DNA of 64,000 nucleotides from Agrobacterium fabrum str. C58 (lineage in GTDB: Bacteria; Pseudomonadota; Alphaproteobacteria; Rhizobiales; Rhizobiaceae): assembly GCF_000092025.1 (NCBI RefSeq), contig NC_003063.2:1431501-1495500 (forward strand). Reading direction: 5' to 3'. The notes beneath the pieces were generated by a model. That model did not search any database and was not told the DNA's origin. It saw only the letters and a program-made list of their open reading frames with translations. The position numbers and the translations under genes were made by a program. Shown here in pieces: positions 9,164 to 17,672 of this stretch. Every line of letters starts with the position of its first letter. Position 1 is the stretch's first letter.

Positions 9164-9718
9164 ATGAACATGCGCGTTTCCTCCCCCGTTCCCGGCGTGC
9201 TGGCCGAGAGCAAAGCGGCCCGGGTCAGCATGCTGGCCGCGCAGGCGCGGTTTTCTCTGCGGGCGCGGGGCGATCTGGCGCCGCTCGACGCCGCCCTTGG
9301 CATGAGCTTGCCCGCCCGGATCGGCGCCCGCGCCGCTTCTGGCGAAATCGAGGCCCTGCGGCTTGGTCCTGACGAATGGACTATTCTTGCGCCGATTACC
9401 GAAACCGACCGGCTGGTCGCTGCCTGCGCGGGCGTTTATGCCAGCCATCCGCACAGCCTTGTCGATATTTCCGGACGGGAAGTGACACTGCTGATCGAGG
9501 GGCCGCAGGCCGCCGAACTGCTGACGCTGGGCTGCGCCCGTGACATCGAGACCATTGCTATCGGCGAGGGACGTCGGACGATTTTCGACGGCGTGACCGT
9601 GGTGTTGTGGCGCGATGCGGAGAACCGTTTCCGCATGGATGTCTGGAACAGCTTCGTGTCGCATCTTGGCCATTTGCTTGAAACCGGCTGCAAGGAACTT
9701 GCAGCTGATATCGCCTGA
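9164..9718 (+). CDS. soxG: Sarcosine oxidase gamma subunit
   Basis: About 184 residues. ATG codons lie at 9158, 9164 and 9170. The ccggag ribosome site ends at 9157, so 9164 has the best spacing. The sequence fits SoxG: an N-terminal ...VSMLAAQARFSLRAR strand, LGPDEWTILAP in the middle and VDISGREVTLLIEGP, as in the YgfZ/GcvT-like fold. It completes the soxBDAG set for the heterotetrameric enzyme. Confidence 0.93.
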   Translation: MNMRVSSPVPGVLAESKAARVSMLAAQARFSLRARGDLAPLDAALGMSLPARIGARAASGEIEALRLGPDEWTILAPITETDRLVAACAGVYASHPHSLVDISGREVTLLIEGPQAAELLTLGCARDIETIAIGEGRRTIFDGVTVVLWRDAENRFRMDVWNSFVSHLGHLLETGCKELAADIA

Positions 9719-9736
9719 TTCTGGGAGGAGAAAACC

Positions 9737-11005
9737 ATGCTCAACCGCCTGTCACACAATACCGTTTCCGACACGGTGATCGCTGATGCCATCGCCGAGG
9801 AACTCGACCGCCAGAAGACGCAGATCGAGCTGATCGCCTCGGAAAACATTGTGTCCGCCGATGTTCTGGCGGCACAGGGCTCGGTGCTGACCAACAAATA
9901 TGCCGAGGGTTATCCCGGCAAGCGTTATTACGGCGGTTGCGAATTCGTCGACAAGGTCGAACAGGTCGCCATCGACCGGTTGAAGCAACTCTTCGGCGCG
10001 GAATTTGCCAATGTGCAGCCGCATTCCGGCGCGCAGGCCAACCAAGCCGTGTTCCTGGCGCTGCTGCAGCCGGGCGACCGCATCATGGGGCTTTCGCTCG
10101 CCCATGGCGGCCACCTGACCCACGGTTCGCCGGTGACGATGTCCGGCAAGTGGTTCGATGTCGTCTCCTACGAGGTTGACCCCGAAACCCACCTGATCGA
10201 CATGGAGAAGGTGCGCGAGAAAGCGTTGGAAACGAAGCCGAAGCTGATCGTCGCCGGGGCCTCGGCCTATCCGCGCCAGATCGATTTTGCCGGCTTCCGT
10301 GAGATCGCCGATGAAGTGGGCGCATATCTAATGGTCGACATGGCCCATTATGCCGGGCTGATCGCCGGCGGTCACTATCCCAACGCCGTGCCCCATGCGC
10401 ACGTCACCACCTCGACCACCCACAAGACCCTGCGCGGCCCGCGCGGCGGCGTAATCCTGACCAATGATGCCGATCTCGCCAAGAAGCTGAACTCGGCGGT
10501 CTTCCCCGGCAATCAGGGCGGCCCGCTGATGCATGTCATCGCCGCCAAGGCCGTGGCTTTCGGCGAGGCCCTGCGGCCAGAATTTTCCGACTATGCCGGT
10601 CAGGTGATCGCCAATGCACAGGCGCTGGCCAAGGTGCTGATACAGGGTGGTCTCGGCATCGTCTCGGGCGGAACCGACAGTCATATGGTGCTGGTCGATT
10701 TGCGCCCGAAGGGCGTCACCGGCAAGATTGCCGAAATCGCGCTCGAACGGGCGGGACTTACCTGCAACAAGAACTCCATTCCCAATGACCCGGAAAAGCC
10801 GTTCGTCACTTCGGGCATCCGTCTTGGCAGCTCGGCCGGCACCACCCGCGGTTTCGGCGTGCTCGAGTTCGAAAAGATCGGTGCGCTGATCCTGCGTGTC
10901 ATCGATGCGCTGGCCACGAATGCCGAGGGTGACAGCGCGGTCGAGGCCGAGGTGCGGGAAGAGGTTGCCGCACTCTGTGAGGCGTTCCCGATCTACGTCT
11001 CGTAA
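9737..11005 (+). CDS. glyA: Serine hydroxymethyltransferase
   Basis: 422 residues, standard length. Diagnostic elements are [14 protein letters not shown] near residue 33, [15 protein letters not shown], and the PLP-lysine site [15 protein letters not shown] near residue 226. The enzyme interconverts glycine plus 5,10-methylene-THF with serine plus THF. Directly behind soxG it would absorb both products of sarcosine oxidation (glycine and methylene-THF) into serine. It is therefore probably a catabolic copy rather than the housekeeping gene. A strong gggaggag ribosome site precedes it. Confidence 0.96.
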   Translation: MLNRLSHNTVSDTVIADAIAEELDRQKTQIELIASENIVSADVLAAQGSVLTNKYAEGYPGKRYYGGCEFVDKVEQVAIDRLKQLFGAEFANVQPHSGAQANQAVFLALLQPGDRIMGLSLAHGGHLTHGSPVTMSGKWFDVVSYEVDPETHLIDMEKVREKALETKPKLIVAGASAYPRQIDFAGFREIADEVGAYLMVDMAHYAGLIAGGHYPNAVPHAHVTTSTTHKTLRGPRGGVILTNDADLAKKLNSAVFPGNQGGPLMHVIAAKAVAFGEALRPEFSDYAGQVIANAQALAKVLIQGGLGIVSGGTDSHMVLVDLRPKGVTGKIAEIALERAGLTCNKNSIPNDPEKPFVTSGIRLGSSAGTTRGFGVLEFEKIGALILRVIDALATNAEGDSAVEAEVREEVAALCEAFPIYVS

Positions 11006-11013
11006 ATCACTTC

Positions 11014-11041
11014 GCCGGTCCTGAATATAGTCGGGACCGGC
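11014..11041 (+). terminator. Intercistronic hairpin between glyA and purU
   Basis: A perfect 8-bp stem GCCGGTCC / GGACCGGC with a 12-base loop, starting eight bases after the glyA stop. There is no T-tract. It is more likely an mRNA-stabilising or partially terminating element inside the operon than a full terminator. Confidence 0.45.
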
Positions 11042-11131
11042 ATCCAGTTTATGGCCGGAGGGTCGTTTATGGACGATCTGCGCCGCGGCGCGGGCGATCT
11101 GTCCGTGCGTGCATCAGTCAGGGAGCAGGAT

Positions 11132-12016
11132 TTGAACACCTATATCATGAAAGTCTCATGCCCGGCCCGCAGCGGCATCGTCGCCGCTGTCTCCGGTTAT
11201 CTCGCCAGGTCCGGCTGCAATATCAACGACAGTTCGCAATTCACCGATCAGGAGACCGCACGGTTTTTTATGCGGCTGAGCTTCATTTCCGAGCAGGGAT
11301 CGGGACGGGAAGCGCTGCTTGACGGGTTCGGTTCCGTCGCGGCCGATTTCGATATGGACTATGACATTCACGATCTTTCGCAAAAAAAGAAGATCGTGAT
11401 CATGGTCTCACGCTTTGGCCATTGCCTGAACGATCTGCTTTATCGCTCCCGCATCGGCGCGTTGCCGGTAGAAATCGTCGCGGTGATCTCCAATCACCTC
11501 GATTACCAGAAACAGGTGGTGAACGAGGATATTCCTTTCCATCACATCCGCGTCACGCCGGAAACCAAGCCCGAGGCGGAAGGGGCGATCCTGCAGGTGG
11601 TGCGCGATACCGGCGCCGAACTCGTGGTGCTGGCGCGCTACATGCAGGTTCTGTCGGACCAGCTGTGTCAGGAAATGTCCGGCCGCATCATCAATATCCA
11701 TCACTCCTTCCTGCCGTCCTTCAAGGGCGCCAACCCTTACAAGCAGGCCTATGAACGCGGGGTGAGACTGATCGGCGCGACCGCCCATTATGTCACCGCC
11801 GATCTCGATGAAGGCCCGATCATCGAGCAGGATACGATCCGCGTGACCCATGCCCAGAGCGGGATGGATTATGTGAGCCTTGGACGGGATGTGGAAAGCC
11901 AGGTTCTGGCGCGTGCCATCCACGCCCATATTCATCAGCGGGTCTTCCTGAACGGCAACAAGACGGTGGTTTTCCCTGCATCACCCGGCGAACATGTCTC
12001 CGAGCGTATGGGCTGA
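11132..12016 (+). CDS. purU: Formyltetrahydrofolate deformylase
   Basis: 294 residues from TTG 11132, which has gggag six bases upstream and gives the usual PurU length and N-terminus (NTYIMKVSCPARSGIVAAVSGYLA, an ACT domain). In-frame ATGs at 11051 and 11069 would add a 21-27 residue extension. The C-terminal formyltransferase-like domain has the catalytic Asn/His in INIHHSFLPSFKGANPY and the Asp in ADLDEGPIIEQD. It hydrolyses 10-formyl-THF to formate and THF, regenerating free THF for sarcosine oxidase. It is the last gene of the sox operon. Confidence 0.93.
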   Translation: MNTYIMKVSCPARSGIVAAVSGYLARSGCNINDSSQFTDQETARFFMRLSFISEQGSGREALLDGFGSVAADFDMDYDIHDLSQKKKIVIMVSRFGHCLNDLLYRSRIGALPVEIVAVISNHLDYQKQVVNEDIPFHHIRVTPETKPEAEGAILQVVRDTGAELVVLARYMQVLSDQLCQEMSGRIINIHHSFLPSFKGANPYKQAYERGVRLIGATAHYVTADLDEGPIIEQDTIRVTHAQSGMDYVSLGRDVESQVLARAIHAHIHQRVFLNGNKTVVFPASPGEHVSERMG

Positions 12017-12070
12017 TCCCGTAGTCTCAGCCCATACAGTTGCGGTTTGTCTAGCGAGGTTTCGCAGCGG

Positions 12071-12093
12071 AAGACGTCTGTCGTCTCTTTTTA
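12071..12093 (+). terminator. Probable terminator of the sox-glyA-purU operon
   Basis: A short stem AGACG / CGTCT with a five-base loop, followed by CTTTTTATT. The stem is only 5 bp, so this is a weak call. It sits between purU and the convergent MFS gene. Confidence 0.4.
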
Positions 12094-13320
12094 TTCGGCG
12101 GGCTGCTGCACCGCAGATGCCGAGCACGAATCCCGTGTTTCTCCCGACAGGCTGCGCTGACCAAGGCCGATGATGGCGACTGTGGTCAGGCTTGCGGCAA
12201 CCGATACCCAGAAACCGTTGTCCGGGCCGAAATTGTCGATCACCCAGCCGGAGATGAAGGCACCGAACGCCATGCCTATGCCAATGCCGGTCATGACCCA
12301 GGTGACACCCTCCGTCAGCATCGATTCCGGCACGCGGCGCTCGATCAGGCCGAATGAGGTGATGAAAACAGGCGAGATTGCCACGCCGCTTAAGAAGACG
12401 GCAAAGGCGAGCAGGGCAACGCTGCTATTGGCGACGAGGAGTGGCAGCGCGGTGAGCGCCAGCACGCTGACGGCGATCAGCAATTGTCGCTGCAACGGCA
12501 TTTTCGGATTGATCGCGCCGAGAGTGAGGCCGACCACGAAGGAGCCGATGGCATAAACGCCGATGACTAGGCTGGCGGCTCCGGGTTGGCCAAGCTCCTT
12601 GGTGATCGCGACGGCGCTCACCTCGGCCGTGGCGAAAGTCGAGCCGACGAAAATCAGGGAGAGCGTGATGATCTGGACCGGGCGCAGGAAGATGGCCGAA
12701 CGCTGCCTGTATCCGCTTTCCACCGGCCGCACCTTCGGTTCGGTGGAGCGTTGCAGCAGGAAGGCAAAGGTGCCGAGCGCCAGAAATGTGGTGCTGATCA
12801 TCATGCCGGCTTCCGGAAACAGGGAAACCGCAAGGCCGACGGAAAGCGATGCACCGGCGATATAAACAAGCTCGTCGGCGGCAGATTCAAAGGCGAAAGC
12901 CGTATTGAGTTCCGGCCGGTCGCGGAAGATTTCCGTCCAGCGGGCGCGCATCATGGCAGGAATGCTCGGCATGGCGGCGGCGAGGAAGGCGGACAGGAAC
13001 AATGTCCAGGTCGGCCATCTCTGATTTGTCGCGGTGATCAATGCGGCAAAGGCGATGACCGAGATGATGGTGGCGGGGATGAGGACGCGGCTCTGCCCCA
13101 TGCGATCCACCAGCCGGGAGATTTGGGGTGCCGCAGCCGCATTGGTCAGGGCGAAGGTGGCCGAAACGGCACCGGCCAGCCAATATTCGCCATGGGTCTG
13201 CGACAGCATGGCGACGATACCGATCGGGGCCATGGCGATGGGAAGACGGGCGAAGAAACCGGCAGCGGAAAAGCCTTTTGCACCTGGAGCGCGGAAAATT
13301 TCTCTGTATGGATTAGACAT
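12091..13320 (-). CDS. MFS transporter, probable drug/metabolite exporter
   Basis: 409 residues with about twelve hydrophobic segments in two halves. The loop 2-3 motif is recognisable (ISRLVDRMGQSRVLIP, an AxxxDRxGrR-like signature). No binding protein or catabolic gene is nearby. It is divergent from a TetR-family gene across a 122-base spacer containing three operator palindromes, the classic layout of a repressor-controlled efflux pump. The substrate cannot be predicted. Confidence 0.88.
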   Translation of the reverse strand: MSNPYREIFRAPGAKGFSAAGFFARLPIAMAPIGIVAMLSQTHGEYWLAGAVSATFALTNAAAAPQISRLVDRMGQSRVLIPATIISVIAFAALITATNQRWPTWTLFLSAFLAAAMPSIPAMMRARWTEIFRDRPELNTAFAFESAADELVYIAGASLSVGLAVSLFPEAGMMISTTFLALGTFAFLLQRSTEPKVRPVESGYRQRSAIFLRPVQIITLSLIFVGSTFATAEVSAVAITKELGQPGAASLVIGVYAIGSFVVGLTLGAINPKMPLQRQLLIAVSVLALTALPLLVANSSVALLAFAVFLSGVAISPVFITSFGLIERRVPESMLTEGVTWVMTGIGIGMAFGAFISGWVIDNFGPDNGFWVSVAASLTTVAIIGLGQRSLSGETRDSCSASAVQQPAE

Positions 13321-13356
13321 CGGGATGCACCTTGTTCAACGGGTGTCCACCACATA

Positions 13357-13371
13357 CATACGTGGCGTATG
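13357..13371. promoter_or_regulatory. Operator palindrome 1 (CATACG-TGG-CGTATG)
   Basis: Perfect 6+3+6 inverted repeat in the MFS/TetR spacer, 37 bases from the MFS start. It is one of three matching sites and is likely bound by the adjacent TetR protein. Confidence 0.75.
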
Positions 13372-13386
13372 TAAATGAGATAATTG

Positions 13387-13401
13387 CATACGAGACGTAT
13401 G
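13387..13401. promoter_or_regulatory. Operator palindrome 2 (CATACG-AGA-CGTATG)
   Basis: Second perfect copy of the inverted repeat, exactly 30 bases centre-to-centre from the first, so it lies on about the same helical face. Confidence 0.75.
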
Positions 13402-13409
13402 TCAACTAA

Positions 13410-13424
13410 TATACGCTTCGTATG
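13410..13424. promoter_or_regulatory. Operator palindrome 3 (TATACG-CTT-CGTATG)
   Basis: Third copy, with one mismatch at the outer base. It is 23 bases from the second copy and ends 18 bases before the tetR-type start codon, so it would overlap that gene's own promoter and suggests autoregulation. Confidence 0.7.
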
Positions 13425-13442
13425 TGAAGATTGGAGAAAAGA

Positions 13443-14036
13443 GTGCGCAAACCTCGCAGTGAAATGATTGCCGAGACGCGGGCGAAGCTTCTGGCTGCCG
13501 GCCGCAAGGCCTTTGGCAGCATCGGTTATGCGGAAGCCTCTATGGATGACTTCACCGCCGGGGCAGGTCTCACCCGCGGCGCGCTCTATCACCATTTTGG
13601 CGATAAAAAGGGTCTGCTGATGGCCGTTGTGGCCGAGATCGACGCGGAGATGACAAAAAGGCTCTGTGATATCTCCTCAAGCGCCGAGACCCGGTGGGAG
13701 GGTTTTGTCGAGGAAAATGTCGGTTATGTGCGCATGGCGCTCGAACCGGAAATCCAGCGGATCATGTTTCGCGACGGGCCGGCTGTGCTTGGCGATCCAT
13801 CCCGCTGGCCCAATGCCAACGGCTGTATCTCAGCCGTTGCGCGCAGCCTCAGTGCGCTGAAGGAAGAGGGCACCATCGGCGACATCGATCCGGAGGCCTG
13901 CGCCCGCTTCATCAATGCGGCAAGCAGCACTGCTGCCCAATGGATCGCAAATTCCGACGACCCCGAAACGACCTCGAAACGCGCGGTCACAAGTTTCCGG
14001 ACTTTTCTGGAGGGGCTGCGGATCAGGAAGGGCTGA
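13443..14036 (+). CDS. TetR-family transcriptional repressor
   Basis: 197 residues from GTG 13443, which has ggag six bases upstream; TTG at 13431 overlaps that site and is unlikely. The N-terminal helix-turn-helix reads FTAGAGLTRGALYHHFGDKKGLL at residues ~38-60, preceded by the usual ETRAKLLAAGRKAF helix. The C-terminal ligand domain resembles TetR_C members of rhizobia. It probably represses the divergent MFS gene and itself through the three palindromes in the spacer. Confidence 0.92.
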   Translation: MRKPRSEMIAETRAKLLAAGRKAFGSIGYAEASMDDFTAGAGLTRGALYHHFGDKKGLLMAVVAEIDAEMTKRLCDISSSAETRWEGFVEENVGYVRMALEPEIQRIMFRDGPAVLGDPSRWPNANGCISAVARSLSALKEEGTIGDIDPEACARFINAASSTAAQWIANSDDPETTSKRAVTSFRTFLEGLRIRKG

Positions 14037-14283
14037 CAGGCCCCGGCTACAGCTTTCAGTCACCCTACGCGTCCATCATCCCCCCGAATCGAAGGCTCGC
14101 CGATTTGCGCGCTGACCTTATTCGTCTGCGAATGATGAGAAATCGCAGGCGTCTCGATACAGTTTTTCCGTCGCGAAGAAAAACCTGCCGATCCGGCGGA
14201 TTTCTATTTACTTTTGCCGAAGTTGCACGCCATCACGCTTACTGAATTCGCTGCCAGGCGTATCGCAAACCACGGAGGATGAG

Positions 14284-15336
14284 ATGAAGGCACTGGTGCT
14301 GGAAGAAAAAGGCAAACTCTCGCTCAGGGATTTTGACATTCCCGGAGGCGCCGGGTCCGGTGAACTCGGACCGAAGGATGTGCGCATTCGCACCCATACG
14401 GTCGGCATCTGCGGCTCGGACGTTCATTATTATACCCATGGCAAGATCGGCCACTTCGTCGTCAACGCACCCATGGTGCTCGGCCATGAAGCCTCCGGTA
14501 CGGTGATCGAAACCGGTTCCGACGTCACCCATCTGAAGATCGGTGACCGCGTCTGCATGGAGCCTGGTATCCCCGATCCCACATCGCGGGCCTCGAAACT
14601 CGGCATCTATAATGTCGATCCCGCTGTCCGCTTCTGGGCAACACCGCCGATCCATGGCTGCCTGACGCCTGAGGTCATCCACCCCGCGGCCTTCACCTAC
14701 AAGCTGCCGGATAACGTCTCCTTTGCCGAAGGGGCGATGGTCGAACCCTTCGCCATCGGCATGCAGGCGGCACTGCGGGCGCGCATCCAGCCCGGCGATA
14801 TCGCCGTCGTCACCGGTGCCGGTCCTATCGGCATGATGGTGGCGCTTGCCGCATTGGCGGGCGGTTGCGCCAAGGTCATCGTTGCCGATCTCGCTCAGCC
14901 GAAGCTTGATATCATCGCCGCTTATGACGGCATCGAGACCATCAATATCCGCGAGCGCAACCTTGCCGAAGCGGTTTCGGCCGCCACGGATGGCTGGGGT
15001 TGCGATATCGTCTTCGAATGCTCAGGTGCGGCACCCGCCATACTCGGCATGGCGAAACTGGCGCGACCGGGCGGTGCCATCGTGCTCGTTGGCATGCCGG
15101 TTGACCCGGTTCCGGTCGATATCGTCGGCCTTCAGGCCAAAGAGCTGCGGGTGGAAACGGTATTCCGTTACGCCAACGTCTATGACCGCGCGGTGGCCCT
15201 CATCGCCTCCGGCAAGGTTGATCTCAAGCCATTGATTTCGGCCACCATTCCCTTCGAAGACAGTATCGCCGGTTTCGACCGTGCGGTGGAAGCGCGGGAA
15301 ACGGATGTGAAGTTGCAGATCGTCATGCCGCAATAA
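14284..15336 (+). CDS. Zinc-dependent polyol dehydrogenase (xylitol/sorbitol dehydrogenase type)
   Basis: 350 residues, medium-chain dehydrogenase. The catalytic zinc ligands are in [11 protein letters not shown] (Cys ~44) and LGHEASGTV (His/Glu ~69-70). The NAD site is [20 protein letters not shown] near residue 178, with Asp in VIVADLAQ favouring NAD over NADP. The four-cysteine structural zinc loop is absent (the region reads [18 protein letters not shown]), as in sorbitol dehydrogenase relatives. It resembles xylitol dehydrogenases (xylitol to D-xylulose), which agrees with the pentitol genes downstream. A strong hairpin follows, so it is its own transcription unit. Confidence 0.88.
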   Translation: MKALVLEEKGKLSLRDFDIPGGAGSGELGPKDVRIRTHTVGICGSDVHYYTHGKIGHFVVNAPMVLGHEASGTVIETGSDVTHLKIGDRVCMEPGIPDPTSRASKLGIYNVDPAVRFWATPPIHGCLTPEVIHPAAFTYKLPDNVSFAEGAMVEPFAIGMQAALRARIQPGDIAVVTGAGPIGMMVALAALAGGCAKVIVADLAQPKLDIIAAYDGIETINIRERNLAEAVSAATDGWGCDIVFECSGAAPAILGMAKLARPGGAIVLVGMPVDPVPVDIVGLQAKELRVETVFRYANVYDRAVALIASGKVDLKPLISATIPFEDSIAGFDRAVEARETDVKLQIVMPQ

Positions 15337-15704
15337 AAGACGAAGTCGGCCGCTGATGATTGAGCGGCAGATATGGTGCGGAAAAGTATGAGTGTAGCCT
15401 GCCGCCATCCGGCAGGCTACACGTCAAGATTTTACCAGATATCGACTCCGGTTGCGCATTGTTTCAGCGCATCACGCCAAATTGAGCGGAAAAATCGGCA
15501 CTGTCGCCGCGTTTATAGTCAGTCCTATCGGACGACTCTTCAATTCCTGACAAAAAAAAGTCAAAAAAGTATCGGCAATTTCTTCGGCGTGATGTGGATG
15601 CAGGGATGCCGCACGCCATATGCTCCTCATCAACGCCTTGGACGAGCCATTAGAGGAAATGGCTCTCTCCGCAAATGCGGCGGACGCGACTGATGGGAGG
15701 AACC
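15337..15704. other. Intergenic region, 368 bases, no gene seen
   Basis: It holds the terminator hairpin at 15392-15422, then an AT-rich stretch containing TGAC-A8-GTCA (15548-15563) and a second A-tract. No plausible small gene was found. The AT-rich part may be the promoter of the AraC-type regulator. Confidence 0.5.
15392..15422 (+). terminator. Strong hairpin terminator after the polyol dehydrogenase
   Basis: Perfect 13-bp stem GTGTAGCCTGCCG / CGGCAGGCTACAC with a 5-base loop, followed within ten bases by ATTTTA. It separates the dehydrogenase from the AraC/ABC cluster. Confidence 0.7.
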
Positions 15705-16592
15705 ATGATGCAGCCCGATCTGGAACTGGTGCACATCCGCAAGGGCGAATCCTTCGCTGCCTGGCGGCATGGCTATCCGTTTCGCACCGTGCGCTGGCAT
15801 TACCATCCCGAATATGAAATCCATCTGGTCGTCGCCACGTCGGGCACGTTCTATATCGGTGATTTCGTCGGTCGCTTCAGCCCCGGTCAGCTCATCATGA
15901 CCGGTCCCAATCTCCCCCAGAACTGGATCAGCGAGATCGAGCCGGACGAAATCGTGCCGACACGCTCTCTCGTGATCCAGTTTCCGGAGAGCTTTATCGA
16001 AGATGCCTGCACCTCCATGGCCGAGATGGATGTGGTGCGGGCGCTGCTGGATCGCAGCCGCCGCGGTATTCTGTTCGACGACGAGACGAGCGACCGGGTT
16101 CGCCCGCTGGTGCTTCGGCTGATCGAAGCGCAGGGGCTGACGCGTCTGGCGCTTTTCTGGGAAATTCTCGATCTGCTGGTCAATGCGCCGTCTTCGGAAG
16201 TGCTGGCGAGCCTGAGCTACGAGCTTGATCTGACCGGCATTGGCGACAGCGGCATCAACCGCGCTTTGTCACATCTGCGCCAGCACCTGACCGAGCAGGT
16301 CGAGGAGATCGATCTCGCGGACATGGTGGGCCAGAGCCCGAGCGCCTTTTCCCGCGCCTTCAAGCGCCACACGGGCACGACGCTGGTGCGATATCGCAAT
16401 CAGTTACGCATCGATCTGGCCTGCCAGATGCTTTTGGCGGATCAGGACGTGAAGGTGGCGGAGGTCTGCTATGATGTGGGCTTTTCCAACCTTTCGAATT
16501 TCAACCGGCATTTCCTGAAACTGAAGGGAATGTCACCGTCGAGGTTCCGGACCATTTTCGCAGCCCAGAAGGCAGCGGTTATGGCGGAGTAA
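15705..16592 (+). CDS. AraC-family regulator of the pentitol cluster
   Basis: 295 residues from ATG 15705 behind gggagg. An ATG at 15708 is equally possible. The N-terminal cupin-like sugar domain (HYHPEYEIHLVVATSGTFYIGDFVG) is followed by two C-terminal helix-turn-helices (MVGQSPSAFSRAFKRHTG; VCYDVGFSNLSNFNRHFLK). It lies just ahead of and co-directional with the sugar ABC transporter genes, so it probably activates them in response to the imported polyol. Family certain; target inferred from position. Confidence 0.9.
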   Translation: MMQPDLELVHIRKGESFAAWRHGYPFRTVRWHYHPEYEIHLVVATSGTFYIGDFVGRFSPGQLIMTGPNLPQNWISEIEPDEIVPTRSLVIQFPESFIEDACTSMAEMDVVRALLDRSRRGILFDDETSDRVRPLVLRLIEAQGLTRLALFWEILDLLVNAPSSEVLASLSYELDLTGIGDSGINRALSHLRQHLTEQVEEIDLADMVGQSPSAFSRAFKRHTGTTLVRYRNQLRIDLACQMLLADQDVKVAEVCYDVGFSNLSNFNRHFLKLKGMSPSRFRTIFAAQKAAVMAE

Positions 16593-16689
16593 ACCAGCGA
16601 CACAGCGCCGATTTTTACCAATTCGGGCAGAGGTCTGTCCGGAAACGGGCACCTGTTGCCCCAACTTTCCAAACGGGAGGAAAAGTGAG

Positions 16690-17601
16690 ATGAAAATGAA
16701 ATCCAAGTTTCTGATGGCGACAGCCGCAATTGCAATGATGGCCGCTCCGGCGCTGGCGCAGGAAAAGCTGAAGATCGGCATGACCTTCCAGGAACTCAAC
16801 AACCCTTATTTCGTGTCGATGCAGGAAGCGCTGAAGGAAGCCGCCGCAAGCATCGGTGCTGACGTCGTCGTCACCGATGCCGGCCACGATGTCGCAAAGC
16901 AGATTTCTGACGTTGAAGACATGCTTCAGCAGAAGATCGACATCCTGCTTCTGAACCCGACGGACAGCGCCGGCATCGAAGCTGCTGTGCACGCCGCCAA
17001 GGCTGCCGGCGTGATTGTCGTTGCTGTTGATGCCAACGCTAACGGCCCGGTCGACACCTTCGTCGGCTCGAAGAACCGCGATGCCGGCTACAAGTCGTGC
17101 AAACATCTCGGTGACGCGCTCGGCGGCAAGGGTGAAGTCGCAATCCTCGACGGTATCCCGGTCGTGCCGATCCTTCAGCGCGTTGAAGGCTGCAAGGCGG
17201 CTCTCGCCGAATTCGCCGACATCAAGCTGGTCGACACGCAGAACGGCCGTCAGGACCGCTCCGTTGCTCTCGGCGTCGTTGAAAACATGATCCAGTCGCG
17301 TCCGAACCTCGCCGGCATCTTCTCGGTGAATGATGGCGGCGCGATGGGTGCACTCGCTGCTATTCAGGGTTCCGGCAAGGACATCAAGCTCACCTCGGTG
17401 GATGGTGCTCCTGAAGCTGTGAAGGCAATTGCCGACGGTGGCCCCTTCATCGAAACCACCGCGCAGTTCCCGCGTGACCAGGTGCGTGTCGGCCTTGCCA
17501 TGGCGCTTGCCCAGAAGTGGGGCGCACGCGTTGTGCCGAAGGAAGTCCCGATCGACGTTATGGTCGTCGACAGCAAAAACGCCGGCGAGTTCAGCTGGTA
17601 A
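16690..17601 (+). CDS. rbsB: Periplasmic sugar/polyol-binding protein of ribose-type ABC importer
   Basis: 303 residues. An N-terminal signal peptide (KFLMATAAIAMMAAPALA, cut before QEK) exports it to the periplasm. The mature protein is a Peripla_BP_4 (RbsB-like) fold, starting KIGMTFQELNNPYFVSMQEAL and with LLLNPTDSAGIEAAVHAAKAAGV and SVNDGGAMGALAAIQ typical of the family. Binding of ribitol, xylitol or a related pentitol is inferred from the neighbouring catabolic genes. A strong ggaggaaa ribosome site fits high expression. The symbol is by family similarity, not proof of ribose binding. Confidence 0.9.
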   Translation: MKMKSKFLMATAAIAMMAAPALAQEKLKIGMTFQELNNPYFVSMQEALKEAAASIGADVVVTDAGHDVAKQISDVEDMLQQKIDILLLNPTDSAGIEAAVHAAKAAGVIVVAVDANANGPVDTFVGSKNRDAGYKSCKHLGDALGGKGEVAILDGIPVVPILQRVEGCKAALAEFADIKLVDTQNGRQDRSVALGVVENMIQSRPNLAGIFSVNDGGAMGALAAIQGSGKDIKLTSVDGAPEAVKAIADGGPFIETTAQFPRDQVRVGLAMALAQKWGARVVPKEVPIDVMVVDSKNAGEFSW

Positions 17602-17615
17602 GAACTCCTCCCAGG

Positions 17616-17644
17616 CCCCGTCCCCATCTAGTATGGGGGCGGGG
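17616..17644 (+). terminator. Intercistronic GC hairpin between rbsB- and rbsA-type genes
   Basis: 12-bp stem CCCCGTCCCCAT / ATGGGGGCGGGG (one G-T wobble) with loop CTAGT, 15 bases after the binding-protein stop and without a T-tract. Such hairpins commonly raise the level of the binding-protein message relative to the ATPase and permease. Confidence 0.6.
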
Positions 17645-17672
17645 TTAAATCCCGACCATTGAGGAGGGTGAA

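Noticed and set aside
7676..9673. 665-codon minus-strand open frame opposite soxA and soxG
   Set aside because: Antisense shadow of the sarcosine oxidase genes, with shadow-like His/Arg/Gln-rich composition and no start signal.
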